Part shown: one piece after another, positions 33,610-42,040 of the stretch | How positions within the stretch are numbered: the first letter of the stretch is position 1 | Layout of the letters: every line of letters begins with the position of its first letter | Source of the DNA: Microbacterium sp. PM5 | GTDB lineage: Bacteria > Actinomycetota > Actinomycetes > Actinomycetales > Microbacteriaceae | DNA length: 64,000 nucleotides | NCBI RefSeq assembly: GCF_003293595.1 | Contig: NZ_CP022162.1 | Span: forward strand, 1,474,248 to 1,538,247 | Direction: 5' to 3' | Program-made: the position numbers and the translations under genes | The notes under the pieces: generated by a model | Told to the model about the DNA's origin: nothing | What the model saw: the letters and a program-made list of their open reading frames with translations, nothing else | Databases searched by the model: none

Positions 33610-36564
33610 ATGACCACGCCTCAGAGAGCCCGAAACCGTTGGCGCCAGCCGCAGCATCTGCAGCCACTGTCACGGGCACGCATCGGCGCCCTCGCCGTCG
33701 CCGTCGGTCTGACACTCGCGAGCACCGCCGTTCCCGTCGCCGCGCGCGCCGATGGCCAACCCTCCCCCGTCATCCACTACTCGTTCGATACGGCATCCGG
33801 CACGACCATCTCCGACGTGAGCGGCAACGGCAACGACGCCACCCTCCGCCAGAGCGGCGGAGAGGTCGCCGACGGAATGCTCTCGCTGCCCGGGGGGTCA
33901 CGCGACACCGGGGCCTACCTTGACATTCCGACGACGGCATTGGTCGGCAAGAAGGACCTCACCATCTCGACGTGGCTGTCCCCGAAGACCGGCGCCGCCA
34001 ATACGGCGGCCGCCTTCATCGGCACCCCGCTCACCGGTGGAGCGTCGTTCTCCTCCGGCTACTGGCTGCTCAACCCGACGAACCCCGCAGGCTACGTCAA
34101 GTCGGTCGTCACGAACGCCACCGATGCCGGCGCCCCCTGGACCACCGAGGTGGGCGCTGGGGCGACCGCGACGGCGACGACGGGTCTGCGCACCCCGGCC
34201 GGCCTCAGCCTGTACACGACGGTGATCGACGGCACGAACGGGCAGCTGCGAGTGTATGTGAACGGCACCCGCATCACCCAGAACGCGATCTCCCGCTCGG
34301 TCGCCTCGTTCGGCGACGCGCTGACCGCGACGCTGGGCCGCTCGACATACAACGACGCCAACTGGAGCGGGCTCATCGACGACTTCGCCGTCTACGGCCA
34401 GGCGATGAGCGACGCCGACGTGCAGTCGCTGTACAACGGGCAGGCCCTCGACCGCGCTGTCGCCGGCGTCGCCGTTCCCGCCACCGCGACCGCCGACTTC
34501 GCCCTGCCGACGACGAGCGCGGGTGTTGCGGTGAGCTGGCGATCCGATGCCGCCGCCATCGTCGTCTCCGGAGGTACCGCCGCCGTGAGCCGCCCCGCGG
34601 GAGGTAGCGGCGACGCACACGTCACCCTGACCGCGACCTTCACCGCCGGCACGGCCACCCGGGAAAAGGCCTACTCGGTCACGGTCCCTCAGCAGCTGAC
34701 CGACCAGCAGCGGGTGTCCCAGGACATCGCGGCCGTGAGTCTGTCGAATCTCGACGACGTCCGCACGAACTTCTCCGTTCCCGCCACCGGCGCACAGGGC
34801 TCGACGATCACCTGGACGGTGACCGCGGGCACCAACATGGCCACCGTGCGCGACGGTGTCCGCCCCGATTCGCGCACCGTCGCCGTCTCCCGTCCGGCGG
34901 CCGGCGCCGCAGCCGCCACCGTCGAACTGACCGCTGTCGCTCGCAGCGGCGACGCCTCGGCGACCCGCACCTTCACGGCACGCGTGCAGCCGATGCCGGG
35001 CGGCTCAGCCATGACCGAGGCCTACTTCTGGACTTTCTTCACCGGCGAGGGCCAGGGCGCCGAACGCGTCAGCATCGCGGCATCCAAGGGCAATGACGCG
35101 CTCAGCTGGAACACTCTCAACAACGGACAGCCGCTCTTCTCCTCGACGGTGGGCACGCAGGGCCTGCGTGATCCGTTCATCCTGCGCTCACCCGACGGTG
35201 ACAAGTTCTACATGATCGCCACCGACCTCAAGGTCGACGGGCTGGCCGGGGGCTTCACCACCGCACAGATCTCCGGCTCGCGCTACATCGAGGTGTGGGA
35301 GTCCACGGACCTCGTGACCTGGTCGGACCAGCGCCACGTGAAGGTGTCGAGCGACTACGCCGGCAACACCTGGGCGCCGGAGGCGTTCTGGGACGACGAG
35401 CTCGACACATTCGTCGTCTACTGGGCTTCCAACCTCTACCCCACGACCGACCCGGCCGACCGCACCGCCGTCACCTACAACCGCATGATGTACGCGACGA
35501 CCGACGATTTCGTCACGTTCTCCGAGGCGAAGCCGTGGATCGACGTGCGCCGCGGCGCAGGACTCGGAGCGATCGATTCGACCGTGGCGAAGGTCGGCGA
35601 CGTCTACTACCGCTTCACGAAGGACGAAGCGAGCATGACCATCCGCGAGGAGAAGTCCACGAACCTCCTGTCGACGGTCAGCGGGTCGCTGCCGGGTACG
35701 ACCGGGTCCGCCGACCAGTGGACGCTGGTCCAGGATCGAGTGGCCAGCGGCCTGCCCAACGGCGAGCCCGGCGGGATCTACTCCAGCGGCGAAGGACCGA
35801 ACATCTTCCCCGCCAACGAGGGCGATGTGAACGGACAGCGCTGGTTCCTGTTCATCGATCAGCCGAACTACCACGGCGGACCCAATCACTACGTGCCCTT
35901 CGGGACGACCGGTCTCGAGGGCGCTGCGTGGCAGCCGCTCGGTGAGAAGCTTCGCCAAGGCCTGCCGCAGAACGCGGACGGCGGCAAGCCGCGCCATGGC
36001 ACGGTGCTGCCCATCACGCGCGCCGAGTACCAGCGGGTGCTGACCGCCTATGCGCCCGATATCGCGGTGGCCTCCGTCGCCGCGATGGACCTCTCGACCA
36101 GGGTGGGCACCGCGCCCACCCTGCCGCAGGCGACGCTCACGACGGTGAGCGGTCAGCAGCGCACGGTCGACGTCGCGTGGGACACCGTCGCCCCCGCGTC
36201 CTACGCGCAGCCGGGGACTTTCACGGTGCGCGGCGTCGCCCAGGACGATTCCCGGATGCCGGTGGAGGCCACCGTCACGGTGACCAGCGTCGTCCAGGTC
36301 ACTGTCTCCACCACGTCTCGCTGCGTCGCAGGCGCCGTCGTTCTGGTCGTCACCGCCGCGAACGAGGACGGCGCCCCGGCCACCGTCTCCGTGACGACGC
36401 CGTATGGCGCGAGGAGGATCGCCCTGGCGCCGGGAACGACGGCATCGTCGGCATTCTCGACGCGCCTCGGGAGCATGCCGGCGGGGAACGTCTCCGCGGC
36501 CGTGACGCGCGAGGGGAACAACTCGACACTCGAGGTGGGCTACGCCGCGCAACGCTGCCGCTGA
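33610..36564 (+). CDS. Secreted LamG-GH43 glycoside hydrolase
   Basis: A 984-residue exported enzyme. It has a long signal peptide (to about residue 48), a LamG sandwich (about 50-280), two Ig-like domains (about 285-465), a GH43 propeller (about 475-825), and a Big_4-like domain plus a tail at the C-terminus. GH43 catalytic residues are visible: Asp in LRDPFILRSPDGDKFYM, Asp in AIDSTVAKVGDVYYRFTK and Glu in SGEGPNIFP. It shares domain order with the anchored enzyme at 17310-20273 but ends without a sorting motif or membrane helix, so it should be freely secreted. An arabinan or arabinoxylan substrate is inferred from context. Confidence 0.85.
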   Translation: MTTPQRARNRWRQPQHLQPLSRARIGALAVAVGLTLASTAVPVAARADGQPSPVIHYSFDTASGTTISDVSGNGNDATLRQSGGEVADGMLSLPGGSRDTGAYLDIPTTALVGKKDLTISTWLSPKTGAANTAAAFIGTPLTGGASFSSGYWLLNPTNPAGYVKSVVTNATDAGAPWTTEVGAGATATATTGLRTPAGLSLYTTVIDGTNGQLRVYVNGTRITQNAISRSVASFGDALTATLGRSTYNDANWSGLIDDFAVYGQAMSDADVQSLYNGQALDRAVAGVAVPATATADFALPTTSAGVAVSWRSDAAAIVVSGGTAAVSRPAGGSGDAHVTLTATFTAGTATREKAYSVTVPQQLTDQQRVSQDIAAVSLSNLDDVRTNFSVPATGAQGSTITWTVTAGTNMATVRDGVRPDSRTVAVSRPAAGAAAATVELTAVARSGDASATRTFTARVQPMPGGSAMTEAYFWTFFTGEGQGAERVSIAASKGNDALSWNTLNNGQPLFSSTVGTQGLRDPFILRSPDGDKFYMIATDLKVDGLAGGFTTAQISGSRYIEVWESTDLVTWSDQRHVKVSSDYAGNTWAPEAFWDDELDTFVVYWASNLYPTTDPADRTAVTYNRMMYATTDDFVTFSEAKPWIDVRRGAGLGAIDSTVAKVGDVYYRFTKDEASMTIREEKSTNLLSTVSGSLPGTTGSADQWTLVQDRVASGLPNGEPGGIYSSGEGPNIFPANEGDVNGQRWFLFIDQPNYHGGPNHYVPFGTTGLEGAAWQPLGEKLRQGLPQNADGGKPRHGTVLPITRAEYQRVLTAYAPDIAVASVAAMDLSTRVGTAPTLPQATLTTVSGQQRTVDVAWDTVAPASYAQPGTFTVRGVAQDDSRMPVEATVTVTSVVQVTVSTTSRCVAGAVVLVVTAANEDGAPATVSVTTPYGARRIALAPGTTASSAFSTRLGSMPAGNVSAAVTREGNNSTLEVGYAAQRCR

Positions 36565-36577
36565 GAAGGCACGTCGT

Positions 36578-36826
36578 TCAGTCGGTCGCCTGGTCCGCTG
36601 CGAGCTCAGCGATCAGCGCGAGGATGACCTCCTCCTCGGCGGGAACCCCCGTCTCGGCGAGGCGACCGCGAACGGCCTTGTCCACGGTGGCCGCGTTCTG
36701 ACCGGCGACGTCGGCGCGCAGCTGGGCGATCAGCCCGTCCAGGCGCTCCTGATCCGATGTCTGGTGAAGGTCGAGCCGGGGCTCGTCCTGCGTCTCCGCA
36801 GGCGTCGTGTCGTCCGTGTCGCTCAT
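36578..36826 (-). CDS. Small acidic hypothetical protein
   Basis: An 82-residue Asp/Glu-rich cytoplasmic protein, no family recognised. An unstructured N-terminus (about 30 residues) is followed by two helices, RLDGLIAQLRADVAGQNAATV and EEEVILALIAELAAD. Its ATG overlaps the stop of the upstream acidic gene (ATGA), so the two are co-translated. It converges on the GH43 gene with a 13-bp gap. Confidence 0.6.
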   Translation of the reverse strand: MSDTDDTTPAETQDEPRLDLHQTSDQERLDGLIAQLRADVAGQNAATVDKAVRGRLAETGVPAEEEVILALIAELAADQATD

Positions 36827-37056
36827 CGCTGGGTCTCCTCGTCGTCGCGAACCTGCTCGTCGGTGCGCAGGTCGGGATCGAGTCCGGCCTGGATCTCCGC
36901 GCTCTCCACGAACCCGTCGGGCACACCGTCCACGGGCTCTTCGGCCCGCGCCGAGGCCTCGCGCGTCTCGTCGTCGGCGACGGCCCCGCTCTCCCAGCCT
37001 CCGGCCGGTTCGGCATTGATCACGCCGTCCGGAAGTTCATCTCGATCGGTGCTCAT
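36823..37056 (-). CDS. Small acidic hypothetical protein
   Basis: A 77-residue, strongly acidic, probably disordered protein (MSTDRDELPDGVINAEPAGG...) with no recognised domain. A purine-rich GAGGAGAAGCC precedes the ATG. It is the first gene of a two-gene unit with 36578-36826. Function unknown; conservation of the pair would be the best evidence that both are real. Confidence 0.55.
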   Translation of the reverse strand: MSTDRDELPDGVINAEPAGGWESGAVADDETREASARAEEPVDGVPDGFVESAEIQAGLDPDLRTDEQVRDDEETQR

Positions 37057-37154
37057 GGCTTCTCCTCACATCGGTCTTCCCCACTGTGCGGGGCCGCGCG
37101 GCGACCGGCGAGACCCTTGACGGGGCCGGCGGCGGGAAGCTAGGAGACGATCGG

Positions 37155-37466
37155 TCACGCCCCTCGCGGAGGCGCCAACAGCGATCGGTGCTCGGGATGG
37201 GCCGCGAACCAGTCGGCGACGTACCAGCAGACCGGGCTGATGACGCGGTCGCCTCGGCCGGCGACCTCCTCGACGGCGCGCGCGACGATGTCGGCCGCGT
37301 ACCCGTGACCGCGGAACGTGGGCACGGTGTAGGCCCGCGTCATCGCGACGGTGTGGCCGTCGTCGCGGTAGTCCAGCGCACTCACGATCTGCTCGCCCCG
37401 GCGCAGCGTATACCGCGACGCTTCCGGCTCGTTGCGAAACGACAGCTCGTCGGCGGTTCCGGTCAT
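37155..37466 (-). CDS. Small GNAT-like N-acetyltransferase
   Basis: A 103-residue protein of the short GNAT type (YjdJ/Gcn5-related). It has RYTLRRGEQIVSALDYRDDG, the acetyl-CoA-binding segment TVPTFRGHGYAADIVARAV (RGxG/A loop), and ISPVCWYVADWFAAHPEH, where the Cys and final His are typical. The acceptor is unknown. TAGCGT lies 6 nt before the ATG, so it is probably leaderless. Confidence 0.8.
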   Translation of the reverse strand: MTGTADELSFRNEPEASRYTLRRGEQIVSALDYRDDGHTVAMTRAYTVPTFRGHGYAADIVARAVEEVAGRGDRVISPVCWYVADWFAAHPEHRSLLAPPRGA

Positions 37467-37505
37467 ATCCCTACGCTACGCCGCCACGCAGAGGGTGGGG
37501 CGACG

Positions 37506-38078
37506 CTACGCGGAAGACAGCGAGCGCACCCACTCGTCGACCTCGCGCTGCCCACGCAGTCGCACGACGGGATCGCCCGCGGCGATGCGCGCCTCCATCC
37601 GGCGCTGCATCGTCGGATAGCTCGTCCAGGCCCAGCGGAGGATGTTGTCCTCCGGCTTCCACTTCAGCCACGAGCGCACGCGCTCGCGGTTGCCGTGCCA
37701 GAGCTCTTCGCGCAGGATGCCGCGACGAAGGGTTCGCCGGAGCACCCGCCACATCACGACGCGACGCGGGTGGTCGACCCACACCACGACGTCGGCCCCG
37801 CCGGGGGTACCGGGCTCCATGAGACCGCCCAGCCGTGAGTTCCAGTTGCCGTCCGCGACCCACCCCTCGGGGTGCGCCGCGAGGAACGCACGCACGCGCG
37901 CCTGCGCCTCGGCGAGGTCGCGATACGTCCACCCCGCGTCCCAGAAGACCTCGTCCAGCTCGAGCCGGGCACGGCGTGTGCGCGCCGCGACCTCCTCGGC
38001 CAGCCGCGACTTTCCCGATCCCGACGTCCCCACGATGCGGATGCGCGCGGGCGGGTGTGTCGGGGTGCTCACGACCAT
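37506..38078 (-). CDS. P-loop NTPase/kinase (topology modulation protein/FlaR-like)
   Basis: A roughly 190-residue adenylate-kinase-like P-loop protein. Walker A is IRIVGTSGSGKSRLAEEVAA, the next segment DEVFWDAGWTYRD is typical of FlaR/topology-modulation proteins, WVADGNWNSR follows, and VVVWVDHPRRVVMWRVLRRT forms the Walker B and lid region. A small nucleotide or metabolite kinase role is likely; no substrate can be named. I take the ATG at 38078; upstream ATG codons at about 38090 are possible. Confidence 0.75.
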   Translation of the reverse strand: MVVSTPTHPPARIRIVGTSGSGKSRLAEEVAARTRRARLELDEVFWDAGWTYRDLAEAQARVRAFLAAHPEGWVADGNWNSRLGGLMEPGTPGGADVVVWVDHPRRVVMWRVLRRTLRRGILREELWHGNRERVRSWLKWKPEDNILRWAWTSYPTMQRRMEARIAAGDPVVRLRGQREVDEWVRSLSSA

Positions 38079-38125
38079 GCACTCTGTCACATTCCGTCAT
38101 CTTGTGACGGCGGCATCCGTGCGGT

Positions 38126-38155
38126 TTGACACATCGCGACGCGGTTCGTCATAAT
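38126..38155 (+). promoter_or_regulatory. Near-consensus promoter of the leader peptide and regulator
   Basis: TTGACA (38126-38131), an 18-bp spacer, and CATAAT (38150-38155). The start codon of the 33-residue leader lies 7 nt after the -10 box, so the transcript should begin at or next to its A. This is the best sigma70-like promoter I see in the window. Confidence 0.75.
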
Positions 38156-38162
38156 CAGGCCC

Positions 38163-38264
38163 ATGACTGACAACGCACGCACTCTGTCCGCCCTGGAGGC
38201 GAACGGACATGCCGGCATCATGATGATGCCGCGCGTTGCCATGTGTTGCCGAATGTGCCACTGA
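38163..38264 (+). CDS. Leaderless 33-aa Cys/Met-rich leader peptide
   Basis: A short frame of 33 codons plus stop, beginning at the predicted transcription start of a strong promoter, so translation should be leaderless. The N-terminal half (MTDNARTLSALEANG...) is unremarkable. The end, MMMPRVAMCCRMCH, packs three Cys, five Met and a terminal His just before TGA. Short frames with C-terminal Cys runs act in other actinobacteria as cysteine-sensing attenuators; Cys/Met/His clusters can also bind copper. It lies 216 nt upstream of a winged-helix regulator on the same strand. The intervening leader holds a GCTGAC/GTCAGC hairpin (38295-38314). Confidence 0.6.
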   Translation: MTDNARTLSALEANGHAGIMMMPRVAMCCRMCH

Positions 38265-38480
38265 CGGTGAACCCCGCCGGGTGCGCCCGCCGACGCTGAC
38301 CCACCTCCGTCAGCCGGCCGCCACCCCCGAGCACCGCGCCGCGCACAACGCGAACGTCGGCTGTCTCGCACAGGCCCTCGCATCCCATCCGATGCGCATC
38401 TCGCACCGGGCCTCCCGCAACACACCCCTGAACCCGCTGCCGGGCCGTATGCCCCGGGTTCCGCCTCGAAGGACATTCCC

Positions 38481-39218
38481 GTGTCGAACACCGCTCTTCT
38501 TGCCTCGCCCGCTCCCGTCCGTCATCTGCGCGCCGTCCCCGACGTGCCGCCGCGTCGCGCCGTGGCCGCACCGACCGCGAGCGCAACCCCTCCCGCCGCG
38601 GGCACCGTCCCGGTCGGCACCGCGCCGCGCGGATTCGCCCTCTACGTCGGCATCGACGAGGCGAAGGCAGCCGCGGACGGCGTCTCGCTCTCCACGCTCG
38701 TCGAGGCCCTGCGTCGCACGCTCGGCGAACTCGCCCCGCACGCCGAGACCTATGCCACCGTCGCCCTGGCGCCCGCGTCCGCCGGTGGCCGGGACGTCGA
38801 CGTCGTGCGCCTGGCGCTCCACGAGCCGAGCGCCGTCGCCCGCACCAAGCAGGACGAGCCCGAGGACGACCACGTGCCCGGAGGGGTGACGATCGACATC
38901 TCCCGCCGACGCGTGCACATCGAGGGCGAGGCCGCGCAGCTGACCTTCAAGGAGTTCGAACTGCTGCAGTACCTCGTGCTCCGCGAGGGCCGCACCATCG
39001 AACGCACCGAACTCGTCTCGTCGCTGTGGAGCCACGCCGACGCCGACGAGGCACCCGGCGAGCGCACGATCGACGTGCACGTGCGCCGCCTGCGCTCCAA
39101 GCTCGGCCGTTACGAGGACATCGTCCGCACCGTTCGGGGCATCGGCTACCGCTTCGACCGCCACGCCGACGTCGTCATCCGCTACGGCCACGGCACGCCG
39201 TCGCCGGACCGCTTCTGA
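38481..39218 (+). CDS. Winged-helix (OmpR-type) regulator without receiver domain
   Basis: A 245-residue DNA-binding protein. Residues about 138-235 form an OmpR/PhoB-type winged helix: LTFKEFELLQYLVLREGRTI, RTELVSSLW, ERTIDVHVRRLRSKLG and VRTVRGIGYRF. There is no receiver domain and no phospho-Asp. Instead there is a Pro/Ala-rich N-terminus and a small alpha/beta segment (FALYVGIDEAKAAADGVSLS). The signal is therefore not classical phosphorelay. The GTG start has AAGGA 7 nt upstream. The strong promoter and Cys-rich leader suggest nutrient or metal control of its synthesis. Confidence 0.8.
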   Translation: MSNTALLASPAPVRHLRAVPDVPPRRAVAAPTASATPPAAGTVPVGTAPRGFALYVGIDEAKAAADGVSLSTLVEALRRTLGELAPHAETYATVALAPASAGGRDVDVVRLALHEPSAVARTKQDEPEDDHVPGGVTIDISRRRVHIEGEAAQLTFKEFELLQYLVLREGRTIERTELVSSLWSHADADEAPGERTIDVHVRRLRSKLGRYEDIVRTVRGIGYRFDRHADVVIRYGHGTPSPDRF

Positions 39219-39273
39219 TCCGCATCCACGCCAGCGCGTCGTGATGTCGGAGGCCCTGACATAGGGTGACGGC

Positions 39274-40242
39274 ATGACCACGCGGGAGAGGATGCCGCCG
39301 CGCGCTGCGCGGCCGGCGACGCGCGACCCGCGACGGCCCTCACCGCGACCCCTCGAGAGCGAGTACCGGCCGCGTGTGTCCACCGACGTCGGGCGCGCCG
39401 TGCGCCCGCAGCAGCGCGGCGCCCACGATCCGTCGCAGCTCGAGCACCAGGGCGTGATCTGGCGGGCGACGCGCACGCCCGAGGGCGTCGCGACGCTGGC
39501 GTTGCGCATCGAGCGCGGGCTCGTCCGCGCAGCGGCCTGGGGTGCCGGTGCCGCCTGGGCACTGCAGCAGCTGCCGCGACTGTGCGGCGCCGACGACGAT
39601 CCGACCGGCTTCGAACCCCACCGGCATCCGCTCATCTCCGACACCCACCACCGGCACGGCGACCTCCGACTGGGCCGCACCGACCTCGTCTTCGACGCGC
39701 TGATCAGCGCCGTGTTCGAGCAGAAGGTGACCGGATTGCAGGCCTTCGGCGCCTGGCGGATGATCCTCACCTGGTGCGGCGAGCGCGCGCCCGGCCCCAC
39801 CCCCCGACCGATGTTCGCGCCCCCGGCCGACTGGCACCTGATCCCCAGCTGGACGTGGCACCGCGCCGGACTCGAGCCGCCGCAGTCGCGGACGATCGTG
39901 GAGGCGGCGACCCGGCGCACATCGATCGAGCGGGCCGCCCGCGATCCGGCATCCGCCGACCGCGCGGTGACGAGCCTTCGCGGCATCGGGGCATGGACGA
40001 GTGCGGAGACGCGCATTCGCGCCTTCGGAGACCCCGACGCCGTGAGCGTCGGCGACTACCACCTCTCGCATCAGGTGGGCTATGCGCTCACCGGCCGCCG
40101 CGTCGACGACGACGGGATGCTGGAGCTGCTGGAGCCGTGGCGCGGTCATCGCCAGCGCGTGATCAGACTGATCGGGCTGAGCGGCCGGATCGAACCGCGC
40201 CGGGGTCCCCGCCTCGCACCGGAGGACCACCGCGGGCGGTGA
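39274..40242 (+). CDS. AlkA-like DNA-3-methyladenine glycosylase
   Basis: A 322-residue helix-hairpin-helix base-excision glycosylase that removes alkylated bases. The core has DALISAVFEQKVTGLQAFGAW (family signature), the hairpin LRGIGAWTSAETRIRAFG, and the catalytic Asp in VSVGDYHLSHQVGYALTG. The N-terminal 50 residues are basic. TAGGGT lies 6 nt before the ATG, so it is probably leaderless. Substrate range cannot be told. Confidence 0.85.
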   Translation: MTTRERMPPRAARPATRDPRRPSPRPLESEYRPRVSTDVGRAVRPQQRGAHDPSQLEHQGVIWRATRTPEGVATLALRIERGLVRAAAWGAGAAWALQQLPRLCGADDDPTGFEPHRHPLISDTHHRHGDLRLGRTDLVFDALISAVFEQKVTGLQAFGAWRMILTWCGERAPGPTPRPMFAPPADWHLIPSWTWHRAGLEPPQSRTIVEAATRRTSIERAARDPASADRAVTSLRGIGAWTSAETRIRAFGDPDAVSVGDYHLSHQVGYALTGRRVDDDGMLELLEPWRGHRQRVIRLIGLSGRIEPRRGPRLAPEDHRGR

Positions 40243-40281
40243 TCGGGCGGCGATCCCGGGCCGACCTTCTACGCTGGTGCC

Positions 40282-40500
40282 ATGACCCACAGAGGATGGC
40301 CACGCGGCCGGATCGGCTGGTCGATCGGCACCGTGGTGCTGCTGGGCGCGGGCGTGCTGTTCGGGCTGATCATGCAGAACGTGCTGCTCGGTGTGCTGTT
40401 GGCCGTGATCGTCTCGATCGGCTGGCTCATCGCGTACGAATCCTGGCGCGGGCGCACACCCGAGCTCGACGATCCATGGGACGACGGCGCGCAGCTGTGA
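40282..40500 (+). CDS. Small two-helix membrane protein
   Basis: A 72-residue protein with two predicted membrane helices (IGWSIGTVVLLGAGVLFGLI and VLLGVLLAVIVSIGWLIAY) and an acidic tail. No family recognised. TACGCT lies 6 nt before the ATG. The next gene starts 22 bp after its stop and has its own TAACAT box. Confidence 0.65.
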   Translation: MTHRGWPRGRIGWSIGTVVLLGAGVLFGLIMQNVLLGVLLAVIVSIGWLIAYESWRGRTPELDDPWDDGAQL

Positions 40501-40522
40501 GCGTGAGCCCTAACATGAGCGA

Positions 40523-41245
40523 ATGATCGCGCGCTCCCGCATCCTCGCTTTCGGCTACCGCGCGGTGGCGTCGCTCGTCATCGTGATCGGCATCGCTCGG
40601 GTGTCGGGGCTGTGGACGGCGACTCCCACGTGGTCGGCCTTCCTCTACTACACGGTGCTCAGCAACGTGCTGTGCCTGGCGTGGATGGTGCTGTCGGCGA
40701 TCACCACCCTCCGCGACGCACAGCGTGACGGGTGGATCGGCGCATCCACGCCGTCGCCGCGGTGGGCGGCGGCGGTGATGCACGCGATCACCGTCACGAT
40801 GTTGATCTACCTCTTCGTGCTCGCACCCGCGCTGTTCACCCAGCCGGGCGCCTACCAGCCGTTCACGCTCACCGACAACCTCGTCCACATCGTCACGCCG
40901 ATCCTCGTGATCGTGGACTGGGCACTGTTCGTCCCCAAGGGTCGCCTGGGCCGGTACGACCCGCTGCTGTGGGCGCTCATCCCCTTCGCCTACCTCGTGT
41001 TCGCGTACACCTACAGTGCGCTCGGGGGCCGCTTCGCGGGCGGCACGACCGTGCCGTACCCGTTCATGGACGTGGCGAGACACGGTGTCGGCGGGGTCGC
41101 CGCCTGGATCGTCGGCCTGACGCTGGCGCTGGTCGCGGTCGGCTACGTCTTCGTCGGATTCGACCGGCTGCTGGCGCGCGCCGTCACATCTCCTCGTGCG
41201 TCTCGGGATCCCCACCCCACAGACGACCCCGCTCCAGGGCGCTGA
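40523..41245 (+). CDS. Pr6Pr-family integral membrane protein
   Basis: A 240-residue protein with about six membrane helices matching the bacterial Pr6Pr family (related to FAR-17a/AIG1): SAFLYYTVLSNVLCLAWMVL, VHIVTPILVIVDWALFVPKG and ALGGRFAGGTTVPYPFMDV. Function unknown. TAACAT lies 6 nt before the ATG. The last 62 bp overlap the end of the convergent aldo-keto reductase gene, so its disordered tail is antisense to that gene. Confidence 0.8.
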   Translation: MIARSRILAFGYRAVASLVIVIGIARVSGLWTATPTWSAFLYYTVLSNVLCLAWMVLSAITTLRDAQRDGWIGASTPSPRWAAAVMHAITVTMLIYLFVLAPALFTQPGAYQPFTLTDNLVHIVTPILVIVDWALFVPKGRLGRYDPLLWALIPFAYLVFAYTYSALGGRFAGGTTVPYPFMDVARHGVGGVAAWIVGLTLALVAVGYVFVGFDRLLARAVTSPRASRDPHPTDDPAPGR

Positions 41246-42014
41246 GCGCCGCGACCTCGTCATCGGTCAGGGTGAAGCCGAAGATGTCCGCATTCTCACG
41301 CTGACGCGCCGGCGTCGCCGACTTCGGGATGGGCGTCGAGCCGAGCTGGGTGTGCCAGCGCAGCACGGCCTGGGTGGGCGTGACCCCGTGCGCGGCGGCG
41401 ACATCGGCGACCACCTGCTCGGCGAGCAGTTCGCTGCGCCGCGCCAGCGGGCTCCAGCTCTCGGTGCGGATGCCGTGAGCGGCGTGAAAGGCGCGCAGCG
41501 CTGCCTGAGGGAAGTACGGATGCATCTCGACCTGGTTGACGGCCGGGGTCACGCCCGTCTCCTCGATCAGTCGGGTGAGCATCTGCTCCGTGAAGTTCGA
41601 GACACCGACCGAGCCGACCGCACCATCGCTCTGCAGATCGACCATGGCGCGGAAGGTCTCGACGTAGCGGTCCACGCTGGGGTTCGGCCAGTGGATCAGG
41701 TAGAGGTCGATGCGCTGCAGGCCCAGACGCTCGAGCGACGCGTGCGCGCTGCGGATCGTCTCCTCGTAGCCGTGGTCGCGGCCCGGAACCTTCGTCGTCA
41801 CGATGAGCTCGTCGCGGATGCCGCTTCGGCGCACCGCTTCTGCGACCTCGGCTTCGTTCTCGTAGTTGACGGCCGAGTCCAGCAGGCGGTAACCCGCATC
41901 GATGGCCGCTTCGATCGCCGCGACGCCGTCGTCGCCCTGCAGCTTGTAGGTGCCGAACCCGAGCTCGGGGAAAGGCGTGCCGTCGTTCAGGGTGACCGTG
42001 GGGATCTTGACCAT
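41184..42014 (-). CDS. Aldo/keto reductase (2,5-diketogluconate reductase type)
   Basis: A 276-residue NADPH-dependent reductase. The catalytic tetrad is in place: Asp and Tyr in LLDSAVNYENE, Lys in VTTKVPGRDHG and His in LYLIHWPNPSVD. The NADPH-binding end has IPKSATPARQRENADIFGF. The substrate is probably a small aldehyde or keto sugar. TAGCGT lies 6 nt before the ATG (leaderless). Confidence 0.9.
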   Translation of the reverse strand: MVKIPTVTLNDGTPFPELGFGTYKLQGDDGVAAIEAAIDAGYRLLDSAVNYENEAEVAEAVRRSGIRDELIVTTKVPGRDHGYEETIRSAHASLERLGLQRIDLYLIHWPNPSVDRYVETFRAMVDLQSDGAVGSVGVSNFTEQMLTRLIEETGVTPAVNQVEMHPYFPQAALRAFHAAHGIRTESWSPLARRSELLAEQVVADVAAAHGVTPTQAVLRWHTQLGSTPIPKSATPARQRENADIFGFTLTDDEVAALSALERGRLWGGDPETHEEM

Positions 42015-42040
42015 GCCTCCACGCTACGCCCGGCGGATGA

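Noticed and set aside
35188..36552. Long minus-strand frame opposite the GH43 catalytic domain.
   Set aside because: The plus-strand frame carries the GH43 catalytic motifs; the antisense product has no fold signature.
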